A stretch of 64,000 nt of DNA, taken from contig CAYGYG010000009.1 in assembly GCA_964354155.1 (NCBI GenBank), forward strand, positions 46,134 through 110,133. The letters run 5' to 3'. The notes under the pieces are model-generated. The model searched no databases. It was given only the letters and a program-made list of their open reading frames with translations, and was not told the DNA's origin. Within the stretch, counting starts at the first letter, position 1, and every line of letters begins with the position of its first letter. Below, piece after piece: positions 23,129 to 31,983 of this stretch. The position numbers were made by a program, and so were the translations under genes. This stretch comes from CAYGYG01 sp964354155. GTDB taxonomy: Bacteria; Hydrothermota; Tepidihabitantia; SM23-42; CAYGYG01.

Positions 23129-23597
23129 GATCATTCCTCTTTCTGAAAAGCGCCAGTACGGCGAAGACGCCGGCGAAGATGACTCCGATCTGACCGACCA
23201 GGTCGAACGTACGCTGGTTCCAGAGAACATGGCCGAAACTGCCCATTTCCCGAACACCGGGCAGGGCGCCGATCTTGCCCAGCAATCGGCTCATTATGAC
23301 GAAATCGACGATGACGAAGACGATGAAGAAAACCGGGAAGATGATCACCGGGGTTTTTGACTCCTTAACGTCTTCTTCGCCGCGGGTCAACGCGATGGTC
23401 GAAATGAAGAGCACCGTGATCAAGCCGGCCACCACCGATATCTCAAAGACGCCGACATAGGGTGCGTTCATGCGGAACAGGACCACGGCCAGAAGGATGC
23501 TGGCCAAAGCCAGGCTGATTGCCGCTTTGAGCAGGTCGCGCAGCAGGATCGCCAGAATCGAGAAGAAGACCAGTCCGAGGAGCAGGGCGATATGCAT
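23121..23597 (-). CDS. NuoJ-like membrane subunit
   Basis: A 158-residue membrane protein with about five helices, matching NuoJ/MnhB-type subunits: LLKAAISLALASILLAVVLF, then VGVFEISVVAGLITVLFIST, the segment that in NuoJ contains the pi-bulge helix. It ends with GQIGVIFAGVFAVLALF. It lies between the NuoN-like and NuoK-like genes, the J-K order seen in complex I operons. Confidence 0.85.
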   Translation of the reverse strand: MHIALLLGLVFFSILAILLRDLLKAAISLALASILLAVVLFRMNAPYVGVFEISVVAGLITVLFISTIALTRGEEDVKESKTPVIIFPVFFIVFVIVDFVIMSRLLGKIGALPGVREMGSFGHVLWNQRTFDLVGQIGVIFAGVFAVLALFRKRNDHE

Positions 23598-23606
23598 GTT
23601 TGACTC

Positions 23607-25088
23607 CTACTTCCCAAAGAGGTTGAGCGTGAAGTCGACGCCCTGGGCCAGGACATCGGTTGCCGGCTTGAGCCAGGTTTCGATCGTTGCCGCGAAGAAG
23701 ATACCGATGCCGACACAGAGCAGCGCCAGGATCACGGTTGAGGCGGACATCCAGAAGGGTGCCTCTTTCACGTCTTTCCATGCCTCGTTCAGCTTGCCAA
23801 AGAAGGCCCGGCGCTGAATGATCAGATAGTACCATAGGGTGACGACGCTAACCAGGACCGCAATGACGGCGAAGAGATACATCTTAGCCTGCACCAGCGC
23901 GATGATAATAATCAGCTTGCTCCAGAAGCCGTTGAGGGGAGGTACCCCGGCAATCGACAGCGAGCCGACAGCAATTGTACCCGCGGTCAAGGGCATGCGC
24001 TTGGCCAGGCCACCCATCTTGTCCAGGGCGCGAGTGCCGGTGGCCTGTTCAATTGAACCCGAATTCAAAAACAGGAGGGACTTGAACACGGCGTGGTTGA
24101 AAAGGTGAAACAGACCGCCCATGATGCCCAGTGGGGTGCCCAGGCCGATGCCCAGAATCACATAACCGACCTGGCTGACCGAAGAATAGGCCAGCATCCG
24201 TTTGATATCATTCTGGCCCAGGGCGATCACCGCGCCGATGACCATGGAGACGATGCCCAGATACATCAGGACAAACGAGAAGGCGATATCGAGGCCGATG
24301 ACATTGATGAAGATCCGGGTGATCGCGTAGATGCCCGAGACTTTGATCAACAGACCGGACAGCATGGCCGAAATCGGCGCCGGTGCGGAAGGGTGGGCGT
24401 CGGGAAGCCAGGCGTGGAACGGTACGAGGGCGGCCTTAAGGCCAAAGCCCATGATGAACAGCGCCGCGCAGAACCCGACCGCGTATTTCATGTTCAAAGT
24501 CTTCAATCCGGATGCGACCCCACCCAGGTCGAGCCGGCCCGTGAACCCGAAGAGTAAAGCAATGCTGAGAAGAATGAACCCTGAGGCAACTGCGGAGAGC
24601 ATCAGGTATTTGAAAGAAGCCTCAAGCTCATCATGGCCCAGACCAAAGGCAACCAGGCCATAGGAGGCGACGGCGGCGACTTCCAGGAACAAGTATATGG
24701 TAAACAGGTCGGTGGCCAAAATGAGGCCGTTCATCCCGGTAATCATCAACAGAAGAAGGGCGTAGTAGTTGGCTTTTGCCCCGTAGTGCTTCATGTAGTC
24801 AATGGAGTAGAGAGTGACCGCGAAGCTGACCAGGGACACCATCATCAGCATGAAGAGGCTGAGACCGTCCAGGGACAAAACGATGTTCAGGTTCTCGCCC
24901 ATCCAGTTGAGTTGCCGGATGTCCGGCCCCCAACTGATCAGGTGCCGGGCTGCGGTAATCGAATAGACGGTGAGAAAGAGGAGGGCGAGATTGGCCAGCA
25001 AGTCCGGCAGGAATCGTTTCGAAATCCTGCCGACCAAAGGCATCAGACTGGCCAGGACCAGGGGCACGCCGATGTAGAGAAAGGGCAT
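23607..25088 (-). CDS. Antiporter-like ion-pumping subunit (NuoN/MnhD-like)
   Basis: A 493-residue, about 14-helix protein of the proton-antiporter (NuoL/M/N, MrpD) family. The pump core is visible: FTIYLFLEVAAVASYGLVAF with the key glutamate, and FGLKAALVPFHAWLPDAHPS with the key lysine. HLFNHAVFKSLLFLNSGSIE is in the second half. One of three such subunits in the operon, the same number as in complex I. Confidence 0.93.
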   Translation of the reverse strand: MPFLYIGVPLVLASLMPLVGRISKRFLPDLLANLALLFLTVYSITAARHLISWGPDIRQLNWMGENLNIVLSLDGLSLFMLMMVSLVSFAVTLYSIDYMKHYGAKANYYALLLLMITGMNGLILATDLFTIYLFLEVAAVASYGLVAFGLGHDELEASFKYLMLSAVASGFILLSIALLFGFTGRLDLGGVASGLKTLNMKYAVGFCAALFIMGFGLKAALVPFHAWLPDAHPSAPAPISAMLSGLLIKVSGIYAITRIFINVIGLDIAFSFVLMYLGIVSMVIGAVIALGQNDIKRMLAYSSVSQVGYVILGIGLGTPLGIMGGLFHLFNHAVFKSLLFLNSGSIEQATGTRALDKMGGLAKRMPLTAGTIAVGSLSIAGVPPLNGFWSKLIIIIALVQAKMYLFAVIAVLVSVVTLWYYLIIQRRAFFGKLNEAWKDVKEAPFWMSASTVILALLCVGIGIFFAATIETWLKPATDVLAQGVDFTLNLFGK

Positions 25089-25098
25089 TTTCAGCTCC

Positions 25099-26958
25099 TC
25101 ACTTAACGAGCCGGCTGATGACCCAGACGATCAAGCCGAGTCCGCCAACGCACCAAGCCAGGTAGTTGGCGTAATGTCCGTTATGGGCCGACCGGAGGAC
25201 GGCGGTGCATTGCTCGCCGATAAAGACGACAAGCTTCTCATAGAAAAAGTCAATCGCACGGTCAACGCCGTAGAAGAGAATCCGGGCCAGGACCCGCAGG
25301 AAGTTGATACCATGCTCGTAGAGGTCGAAAACACGGGCTTCGGACCAATCATAGAGCCGATGCAGGCCGGGCAGTCTGTGGACCGGCTCTGACGCCAGGT
25401 AGGCTTTCTTGCCGCCCTTATTCCAACCGTAGTAATGAAGCCCCAGGGCAATCAACAGGCAGAGAATCGAGATGAGGGCGATGGGATTGAAGAGGGCCAG
25501 GGCGTGACTTGAAAAGTCGAGATGCTCGCCCCGGGCGTGCCCACTGACTACTTCCTGTATGAAGCTGAGCGGCAGTTTGTTGAAAAGACCGAAAACAACC
25601 GCGAGCGCGGCCAGCACAATAATCGGTATGAAGACGGGACTTTCACTTTCTTTAACCTTGGGGATTTCTTTGGTTCTGGGCCCGAGGAAGATGGCGTGGC
25701 CGGCCTTCAAGAACGAAGCGAAGGTGAAGATTGAACCGACCCAGGCGGCAATTGCGAAAATCCGGTAGCCGGTCTCAACCGAGCCGTGGAAGATCATTTC
25801 TTTCGAGACAAAACCGTTGAGCGGCCAGATTCCGGATATGGCCAGAGCGCAGACGGCGTAGCCGATCGCCGTTATCGGCATATCCCGGCTCAAGCCGCCG
25901 AGTTTCTTCATCTCGGTCGTACCGGTGCGGTGCTCGACCGACCCGGCGGTGAGGAACAGGCCGCATTTGTAGACGGCGTTATTGAGCATGTGGAAAATGG
26001 CACCGGCAATGCCGACCGGGAGTACAGTTCCGATACCCAGCACCATGTAACCAAATTGGCTGATGGCATGGAAGGAAAGCAGTTTTTTGAAGTCTTTCTG
26101 AATCAAGGCCATCAAAACCGCGAGGACGATCGTGACCGAACCGATAGTCATCAAGACGATGGCCAGGGGGCTGTTGGCCTGGAGTTTGAAGAAGTCGAGC
26201 GCAATACGGGTCAGAAGATACACGCCGAGCAGTTTCTCGAGTGCGCCGGGCAATAACGCCATGACCGTGGTCGGCGCATCGAGCGCGGCATCGGGGATCC
26301 ACGTGTGGAACGGCATGGCGCCGCCTTTGCCGATTGCACCGATCATCATGAGCACGAAACTGAGCGCGGCCGGCCCGGTGGGCAGTACCGATATTTCCGA
26401 CATCTTGAGGGTACCGCTCACAAACCAGAGCAGGGCGACCCCGAAGATCATGCAGAAATCGCAGAAGCCCGAGATGATCAGGGCCTTGACGGCGGTGCGG
26501 TGCGCGTCCTTGACGCCAAGTGAAATCAAGCCGTAGAGGGTTACCAGCAACCCCTCCCAGAAGAAAACTAGAACCACGAGGTTGTTGGCCAGGACCGCCC
26601 CGTTCGCCAATGCCAGGGTAACCATCAGATAACAATAGTACTGGCGGATCTTGGGATGACCGGCCATCTTGATCGATGAATACAGGGTGATCAAGAAGAC
26701 AAAGACGTTGATCCATAGAAGAATGAAACCGCTGAAATTATACAGACGCAGGTCGAACTCAATGCCCGGTCCGGCCCACGGAATCGTCAGTATCAACTCC
26801 TTCACGCCCAGCAGGGAAAACGCGGTATAGAGCAGATAACCGGTACCCAGGACAAGAATGACCTCGCGGACGATCTTGGTCTTCGAGGAGAGCAAGGCGG
26901 CGACAACGGCCAGCCCGGCCGGCAGGAGGATCGGCAGCAGCAGGATATTTCCGTTCAT
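25099..26958 (-). CDS. Antiporter-like ion-pumping subunit with C-terminal extension (NuoL/HyfB-like)
   Basis: A 619-residue membrane protein. The antiporter core shows VVLVFFWEGLLVTLYGLISL and GKGGAMPFHTWIPDAALDAP. Beyond it, a C-terminal extension (DYSEAR-like DWSEARVFDLYEHG, then a final helix) corresponds to the lateral helix region of NuoL/HyfB. It is the distal pump in complex I. ATG 26958 overlaps the stop of the previous gene (ATGA) with GAGGTGG upstream; the GTG at 26967 is not used. Confidence 0.93.
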   Translation of the reverse strand: MNGNILLLPILLPAGLAVVAALLSSKTKIVREVILVLGTGYLLYTAFSLLGVKELILTIPWAGPGIEFDLRLYNFSGFILLWINVFVFLITLYSSIKMAGHPKIRQYYCYLMVTLALANGAVLANNLVVLVFFWEGLLVTLYGLISLGVKDAHRTAVKALIISGFCDFCMIFGVALLWFVSGTLKMSEISVLPTGPAALSFVLMMIGAIGKGGAMPFHTWIPDAALDAPTTVMALLPGALEKLLGVYLLTRIALDFFKLQANSPLAIVLMTIGSVTIVLAVLMALIQKDFKKLLSFHAISQFGYMVLGIGTVLPVGIAGAIFHMLNNAVYKCGLFLTAGSVEHRTGTTEMKKLGGLSRDMPITAIGYAVCALAISGIWPLNGFVSKEMIFHGSVETGYRIFAIAAWVGSIFTFASFLKAGHAIFLGPRTKEIPKVKESESPVFIPIIVLAALAVVFGLFNKLPLSFIQEVVSGHARGEHLDFSSHALALFNPIALISILCLLIALGLHYYGWNKGGKKAYLASEPVHRLPGLHRLYDWSEARVFDLYEHGINFLRVLARILFYGVDRAIDFFYEKLVVFIGEQCTAVLRSAHNGHYANYLAWCVGGLGLIVWVISRLVK

Positions 26959-28385
26959 GGCAGCCACCTCAGCATTTCCGCGGCGGCAACGGTGGCGAGC
27001 CGCATGGGGTAGTTGACAAAGATCCCGGCCAGCAGCGAAAGGCCGGCCAGGACGGCAACGACCAAGACCATTGACCGGGTCTGCTCAGGGATCGCCAGCT
27101 TCGGTTCACCCAAAAATACGGCGTGGAACAGCCGGAAAAGATAGAAAGTGGTCATGACGGCGACGAACAGGGCAAGCGCCGCAACCCACCAGAGGTGTGC
27201 CTGCACCGTACCCATAATCACCAGGAACTTAGACCAGAATCCGCCGAAGGGCGGGAGACCGATCACCGAGAAGGCGCAGAGCACGAAAGCGACCGCCGTG
27301 ATGGGCATGGTTCGGGCGAGGCCGCCCAGCTCGCGGATGTCGCGCTTGTGCGTGTTATGCTCGACGATACCGGCGCACAGAAACAGCCCGGCCTTGGCCA
27401 GGCCATGCATGAGCAAAAAGAGCAGGCCCCCGGTAATGCCTTTGGGATTCATCACGGAAAAACCCAGAAAAATGTAGCCAATCTGACTCACCGTTGAATA
27501 AGCCAGGATTCTCTTCAAGTCGTTTTCCACGATTGCCGCTCCGGCCGCGACCAAGCTGGAAATCATCACGATGATCGGTATCGCGGCCGACCAGCCGGCC
27601 GGCATTTGGAAAGCATAGCAGAAAATCCGGGCGTAGGCGTAGACGCCGATCTTGACCAGCACCGCGGCGTGGAGCAGGGCGGTGACCGTTGAAGGGGCGA
27701 CGCCGGCATCAGGTAACCAGGTATGGAGCGGTACGCTGGCCGATTTCGAGAACATGCCGAAGAGAATCAGCAGGACGGCGGTTCCGGGCACGATGGCGCC
27801 GCGCATCTGGGTCAAGTCGAAAGTATTGGTCTGGCTATAGATCTGAATGAAACCCAGGAGCATAACCACCGCGCCAAAGAACGTGACGAGGAAAGCCTTG
27901 TCGGCTTTGATGACATGATCTTTGCCCCGATAGAAACCGATCAGGCGCCAGCAGCAGATGGCACAGATTTCCCAGAACAGGTACATGAAAATCAGGTTGG
28001 CCGAATAGACCAATCCCATCATGGCGCCGATGAAAAGTAAGACCATCAAATAGTATTCGTTCTGGTTTTCGTCATGACTGACATACCCGACCGAGTATAT
28101 GACAATGAGCGCACCGACCGCCGACGACACGACCGACATGAAAACGGCCAACGCGTCGACGACGAGCACGAAGTCAAGACCCATGGTCAAGGTTTTGCGA
28201 ATCACAAGCTCCCCGCCGCCGACGGCAAACGGGATCAAGAGGAGAGGGAAGATGGCGGTGGCCAGGGCGATGAGGACGGACCAGATCGAGCGGGCTTTCT
28301 TGGCGATCAATCCGGCGAGGGGTATGGTCAGCGATCCGACAATCGGGACAAAAATCGTGAGCAGGGTCAGTGTTTCAATTTTCAT
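26955..28385 (-). CDS. Antiporter-like ion-pumping subunit (NuoM/MnhD-like), first gene of the hydrogenase operon
   Basis: A 476-residue, about 14-helix member of the same family: IFMYLFWEICAICCWRLIGF with the pump glutamate, then FSKSASVPLHTWLPDAGVAP and LLFLLMHGLAKAGLFLCAGI. It is the promoter-proximal gene of the operon, preceded by a perfect TTGACA-16 bp-TATAAT promoter. Whether H+ or Na+ is moved cannot be read directly. Confidence 0.93.
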   Translation of the reverse strand: MKIETLTLLTIFVPIVGSLTIPLAGLIAKKARSIWSVLIALATAIFPLLLIPFAVGGGELVIRKTLTMGLDFVLVVDALAVFMSVVSSAVGALIVIYSVGYVSHDENQNEYYLMVLLFIGAMMGLVYSANLIFMYLFWEICAICCWRLIGFYRGKDHVIKADKAFLVTFFGAVVMLLGFIQIYSQTNTFDLTQMRGAIVPGTAVLLILFGMFSKSASVPLHTWLPDAGVAPSTVTALLHAAVLVKIGVYAYARIFCYAFQMPAGWSAAIPIIVMISSLVAAGAAIVENDLKRILAYSTVSQIGYIFLGFSVMNPKGITGGLLFLLMHGLAKAGLFLCAGIVEHNTHKRDIRELGGLARTMPITAVAFVLCAFSVIGLPPFGGFWSKFLVIMGTVQAHLWWVAALALFVAVMTTFYLFRLFHAVFLGEPKLAIPEQTRSMVLVVAVLAGLSLLAGIFVNYPMRLATVAAAEMLRWLP

Positions 28386-28397
28386 AAAGGACTCGTG

Positions 28398-28425
28398 ATT
28401 ATATCCAAGAGCGGGGAACTGTCAA
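28398..28425 (-). promoter_or_regulatory. Hydrogenase operon promoter, perfect consensus
   Basis: Minus strand TTGACA (28425-28420), 16 bp, TATAAT (28403-28398), 12 bases before the ATG at 28385. Both hexamers are perfect, which suggests strong, possibly constitutive expression. No operator is obvious. Confidence 0.8.
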
Positions 28426-28455
28426 TGAAATAGCGGCCCACCCCCACAGTTTTTT

Positions 28456-29130
28456 CTAACCGGAAATCGCCTGGATCAGAATTGCCACCGAAGCCGATGT
28501 GCCGATGCGATTAGCCCCGGCCCGGACCATGGTCTGAAATGTCGCGTAATCGCGGATACCGCCCGAGGCCTTGACGCCGAAGTCAGGACCGACCACGTCA
28601 CGGAGCATTTTGACGTCGTTCGCGTCGGCGCCTTTGATATTGAATCCGGTGGAGGTTTTGACAAAATGAGCACCGGCCTTCCTGACAAGTTCGGCGGCAC
28701 GTCTCTTCTCATCATCGGTGAGCAGACAGGTCTCGATAATGACCTTGACGATCCTGCCGCCGGCGGCGGCAACGACCCCGGCAATCTCCTCGGTCACGTA
28801 GCCGAACCCTCCTTCCTTAAACTTACCTACGTTCATTACCATGTCGATCTCGTCGGCCCCCCGGGCAACATCATCCATTGCCTCCTGTTGCTTCATTTTC
28901 ATTGACGAACTGCCGAGGGGAAACCCGACCACGCTGGTTATCCTCGTGGCGGGTCCGGCGTGCTTTCGGGCCACTTCAATCCATGCCGGATTGACACAGA
29001 CCGAATAGAAGCCGTATTCGCACGCCTCGCGGCACAGGCGGACAATGTCCGGCTCACGTGCTGCCGCCTTGAGATTTGTATGGTCAATGAGTTTTGCGAG
29101 GTCGGCAGGGGACAATACTACTGGTGACAT
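28456..29130 (-). CDS. deoC: Deoxyribose-phosphate aldolase
   Basis: A 224-residue TIM-barrel class I aldolase that splits 2-deoxyribose-5-phosphate into glyceraldehyde-3-phosphate and acetaldehyde. The Schiff-base lysine is in HFVKTSTGFN. The catalytic Asp is in GADEIDMVMNVGKF and the proton-relay Lys in FGVKASGGIR. Full length for the family. The product feeds the gapA operon further along. It is 71 bp upstream of the hydrogenase operon start on the same strand but that operon has its own promoter. Confidence 0.95.
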   Translation of the reverse strand: MSPVVLSPADLAKLIDHTNLKAAAREPDIVRLCREACEYGFYSVCVNPAWIEVARKHAGPATRITSVVGFPLGSSSMKMKQQEAMDDVARGADEIDMVMNVGKFKEGGFGYVTEEIAGVVAAAGGRIVKVIIETCLLTDDEKRRAAELVRKAGAHFVKTSTGFNIKGADANDVKMLRDVVGPDFGVKASGGIRDYATFQTMVRAGANRIGTSASVAILIQAISG

Positions 29131-29191
29131 GCTCGATAGATCTCAGAGAACTGCCAAAAGACCATGGTCGAGATCCTAAACCCTAATCCCG

Positions 29192-29271
29192 AAATTCCGT
29201 CTCGTGTCTCTCTCGACGTCGAGTCTCAAGACGAGACGGAACACTCGGTGTGAGACAGACGTGAGACATAA
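29192..29271. repeat. Palindromic intergenic repeat, copy 2 (inverse of 22703-22782)
   Basis: The opposite-orientation copy of the 80-bp palindromic element, again followed by AT-rich words (CCTAAACCCTAATCCCGAAA on one side, CCCAAATCCCAAATGACAAA on the other). It lies between deoC and yceD in a 228-bp gap that holds no gene. A ribosomal protein L32 gene, which often follows yceD, is not present here. Confidence 0.8.
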
Positions 29272-29358
29272 ACAATTCCCAAATCCCAAATGACAAACGC
29301 AAAGTGCAGGAGATCGAGATTTCTTTAGAGATTAGAGATTGGGGTTTCGGATTTGCTC

Positions 29359-29826
29359 TTAAGCACATTCGCATTTCCCTCGATTCAGGTTTTCACCGCA
29401 CGTCGGACAGATCCCGGCGCAGACCCGCCGGCAGAGCGGGGCGATCGGCGAGGCCAGGAGAATCGCCTCCCGGATACCGATGCCGAGGTCGATCGCATCG
29501 CCCTGGAAATAGACCCGGCTGAGATCCTCACCCTTGAGTTCAACGCGCTCCCGGCGTTGGTAAGGGTCGCAGCCCTCAAGGTAATCGAGGCTAAATCGCT
29601 CATCAAGGGGAAGTTCGAATTGCTCCAGGCACCGGGCGCAGGTGAGGATAACGGTCGTCTTGACTGCCCCTTGGACCCGGACAAAGTTCTTTCCTTTAAA
29701 TATATCGGCATGGGTTGCGATATCCTTGGCGAATTCCAGGTTCGGCAAATCCAGTTCTTCGCCCGATAAGCAGAACTCCCGCGTATCGTTAACCTCCAGA
29801 TCTTTAAGCTTCACGATCAGCGACAT
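29359..29826 (-). CDS. YceD/DUF177 family protein (23S rRNA accumulation protein family)
   Basis: A 155-residue protein of the YceD family, with the central CARCLEQFELPLDERFSLDY block and a cysteine-rich C-terminus CRRVCAGICPTCGENLNRG followed by KCEC, which looks zinc-binding. YceD proteins influence large-ribosomal-subunit RNA and are usually next to rpmF, but here no rpmF follows. It lies 36 bp after topA with AAGGA before the ATG, probably co-transcribed with it. Confidence 0.85.
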   Translation of the reverse strand: MSLIVKLKDLEVNDTREFCLSGEELDLPNLEFAKDIATHADIFKGKNFVRVQGAVKTTVILTCARCLEQFELPLDERFSLDYLEGCDPYQRRERVELKGEDLSRVYFQGDAIDLGIGIREAILLASPIAPLCRRVCAGICPTCGENLNRGKCECA

Positions 29827-29862
29827 AGCTTTTCCTTGCGGGCACTGATAAGGAGCCGACCC

Positions 29863-31878
29863 CTATTGGTCCGGGGAACTGGGTCTTGCGGCGCGGTTTA
29901 GTGAGAATCGTTCGGTATGTTTACACTCAGGATACTTGGTGCAGGCAAAGAACCGCCCGAAACGGCCGGCCTTCAATACCATGGGACTGTTACACTTGGG
30001 ACAGTACTTCGCCTGCTGCTCCAGGGGCTCGGTGTATTTGCAGTCCGGAAATTTTTCGCAGGAGTAGAACTTTCCGTACCGCCCCCACTTGATGATGAGC
30101 GCGTGACCGCACTGCGGGCAGGTCCGGTCCGTCTTGGTGATCAGGCTTTTCTTGATGTCCGGTGCGGCGCTTTCGAACGCTTTGACCTCAACGATGAACG
30201 GGTCATAGAATTTCTTCACGACATCCTGCCACTGCTTGTGGCCTTCTTCGACCAAGTCCAATTCTTCTTCCATGCTGGCGGTGAAAGGAAGGGCGAAGAT
30301 GTCGGAGAATCTTGATATCAGGACTTTGTTGACGATCATCGCGAGCTCAGTGGGAAAGAGCCGGCCGCGTTCTCGCTCGGCATACTGTCTTTCGAAAAGA
30401 GTCTGAAGGATCTTGGCATACGTGCTGGGCCGGCCGATGCCATTGACCTCGAGTTTTTTGATCAGGCTTGCCTCCGAATACCGACCCGGCGGTTCGGTAA
30501 ACTTCTTCTCGTCGATAAGCTCGAGGAGGAGGGCCTTCTCGCCGGCCTTAAGGTCGGGCAGTGCTCCCTTGGTGACCGGACTGTCGATTTCGGAAAAGGC
30601 CCGCTGGTGCCCGGGAAACTTCAATCGGGTGGCCTCGCCTTTGAATTCATATCGGCCATCGGATGATTCGATCAGCGCTTCTTTAACTTCATATACCGCA
30701 TCGCTCATCTGCGTGGCCAGGAAGCGGTCGTAGATCATTGTATAGAGCTTATATTCATCTGCCTGGAGGAACTGTTTGACCGATTCCGGTGTGCGCTGGA
30801 TGCTGGTCGGGCGGATTGCTTCATGGGCGCCTTCCGATGTTTTCCGATCTTTATACTTGTGAATGGTGGGGCTCAAGTAATCCTTGCCGAACCGGTCTTC
30901 TATGAACTGCCGAAGTTCGGTGAGTGCGGACTCGGCGACGCGTTTGGAATCGGTCCGCATATAGGTGATCAACCCGATGCGGCCTTCCTGCAGATCAACA
31001 CCCTCATAAAGGATCTGAGCAAAGCGCATTGTCTTGCTGGCCGAGAAACTGAGCCGGTGAACCGCTTCCTGCTGCAAAGTCGAAGTGATGAAAGGCGCCG
31101 CCGGTTTCTGACGCCGGTCATAGACATTGTACTCTTTCACGGTCAGCTGGTCGCCGACGCGGATGCGCTTGCGCAGTTCATCAACTTCCTCTTCTTTCTC
31201 GATACGTCGGATCACCCCGGCGATGCGATGAAGGTGGGCGCCAAACTCAATGCCCGCCTCGCTCTTGAACTTAGCCTCGACCACCCAGTAAGGCACCGGC
31301 CGGAAGCTGGTGATCTCGACTTCACGTTCGCACAGAATGCGCAGGGCGACGGTTTGAACCCGGCCCGCGGAAAGACCGCGGCGGAGAATACGCCACAGGA
31401 GCGGACTGGTGAAGTAGCCAAAGAGACGATCCAGGACGCGGCGGGCCTTGTGAGCATCCACTTTCCTCAAGTCGAGGTCGACCGGATGGAGCAGTGCGTC
31501 GCGGACATAAGAAGGGGTGATCTCGTAGAAGAGGACGCGCCGGATGTTGGGTTTCAGGTTAGCACCTTTGCGGTCGGTTGAAAGCTCGTTGGCGATATGG
31601 TAGGCGATGGCTTCCCCTTCGCGGTCCGGGTCGCAGGCAAGATAGATCTCAGCGATGTCTTTTTTGAGCGCCTTCCTCAGCTCATTGATGATTTTCCTCT
31701 TGCCTTTGATCGTGATGTAGGTGGGTTCGAAATTGTTCTCGACGATAACGCCGAGTCTGGACTTGGGCAAATCCTTGATGTGTCCTTTGGAAGAAAGGAC
31801 CAAGTAGTCGCGGCCCAGAAAGCCCTTGATTGTCTGAGCCTTGGTCGGAGATTCAACGATGACTGCTTTTTTCGCCAC
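29863..31878 (-). CDS. topA: DNA topoisomerase I (type IA)
   Basis: A 671-residue type IA topoisomerase that relaxes negative supercoils. It starts at GTG 31878 (VAKKAVIVESPTKAQTIKG), the conserved toprim start; the longer frame upstream is not coding. The active-site tyrosine is in GLITYMRTDSKR. The toprim acidic motif is in YLACDPDREGEAIAYHIA. Two C-terminal zinc fingers follow (CPQCGHALIIKWGRYGKFYS with its second CxxxxxC pair, and CPKCNSPMVLKAGRFGRFFA). The start codon lies seven bases after the -10 box, so the mRNA appears leaderless. Confidence 0.97.
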   Translation of the reverse strand: MAKKAVIVESPTKAQTIKGFLGRDYLVLSSKGHIKDLPKSRLGVIVENNFEPTYITIKGKRKIINELRKALKKDIAEIYLACDPDREGEAIAYHIANELSTDRKGANLKPNIRRVLFYEITPSYVRDALLHPVDLDLRKVDAHKARRVLDRLFGYFTSPLLWRILRRGLSAGRVQTVALRILCEREVEITSFRPVPYWVVEAKFKSEAGIEFGAHLHRIAGVIRRIEKEEEVDELRKRIRVGDQLTVKEYNVYDRRQKPAAPFITSTLQQEAVHRLSFSASKTMRFAQILYEGVDLQEGRIGLITYMRTDSKRVAESALTELRQFIEDRFGKDYLSPTIHKYKDRKTSEGAHEAIRPTSIQRTPESVKQFLQADEYKLYTMIYDRFLATQMSDAVYEVKEALIESSDGRYEFKGEATRLKFPGHQRAFSEIDSPVTKGALPDLKAGEKALLLELIDEKKFTEPPGRYSEASLIKKLEVNGIGRPSTYAKILQTLFERQYAERERGRLFPTELAMIVNKVLISRFSDIFALPFTASMEEELDLVEEGHKQWQDVVKKFYDPFIVEVKAFESAAPDIKKSLITKTDRTCPQCGHALIIKWGRYGKFYSCEKFPDCKYTEPLEQQAKYCPKCNSPMVLKAGRFGRFFACTKYPECKHTERFSLNRAARPSSPDQ

Positions 31879-31885
31879 GGGGTGT

Positions 31886-31913
31886 ATTATAGGCAAAACA
31901 GCCGGTCTGTCAA
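31886..31913 (-). promoter_or_regulatory. topA promoter, perfect consensus and leaderless
   Basis: Minus strand TTGACA (31913-31908), 16 bp, TATAAT (31891-31886), seven bases to the GTG start at 31878. It is divergent from the mnmG promoter 36 bp away. Confidence 0.75.
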
Positions 31914-31948
31914 GGGTAACGGCAGCGCCTACTCCCGGCGAAAGGCTG

Positions 31949-31976
31949 TTGACACGGTCTCCATTATGACTAAATT
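31949..31976 (+). promoter_or_regulatory. mnmG promoter, leaderless configuration
   Basis: TTGACA (31949-31954), 16 bp, TAAATT (31971-31976), seven bases to ATG 31984. The -10 is weaker than that of topA. The alternative ATG at 31966 would lie inside the promoter. Confidence 0.6.
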
Positions 31977-31983
31977 GGTTACG

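Noticed and set aside
28436..28455. Terminator with TTTTTT between the hydrogenase promoter and deoC
   Set aside because: The T-run follows no stem and is on the wrong strand for both flanking minus-strand genes.
31597..31983. Longer mnmG frame starting at 31597
   Set aside because: It runs antisense to topA and through both promoters; MnmG similarity begins at ATG 31984.
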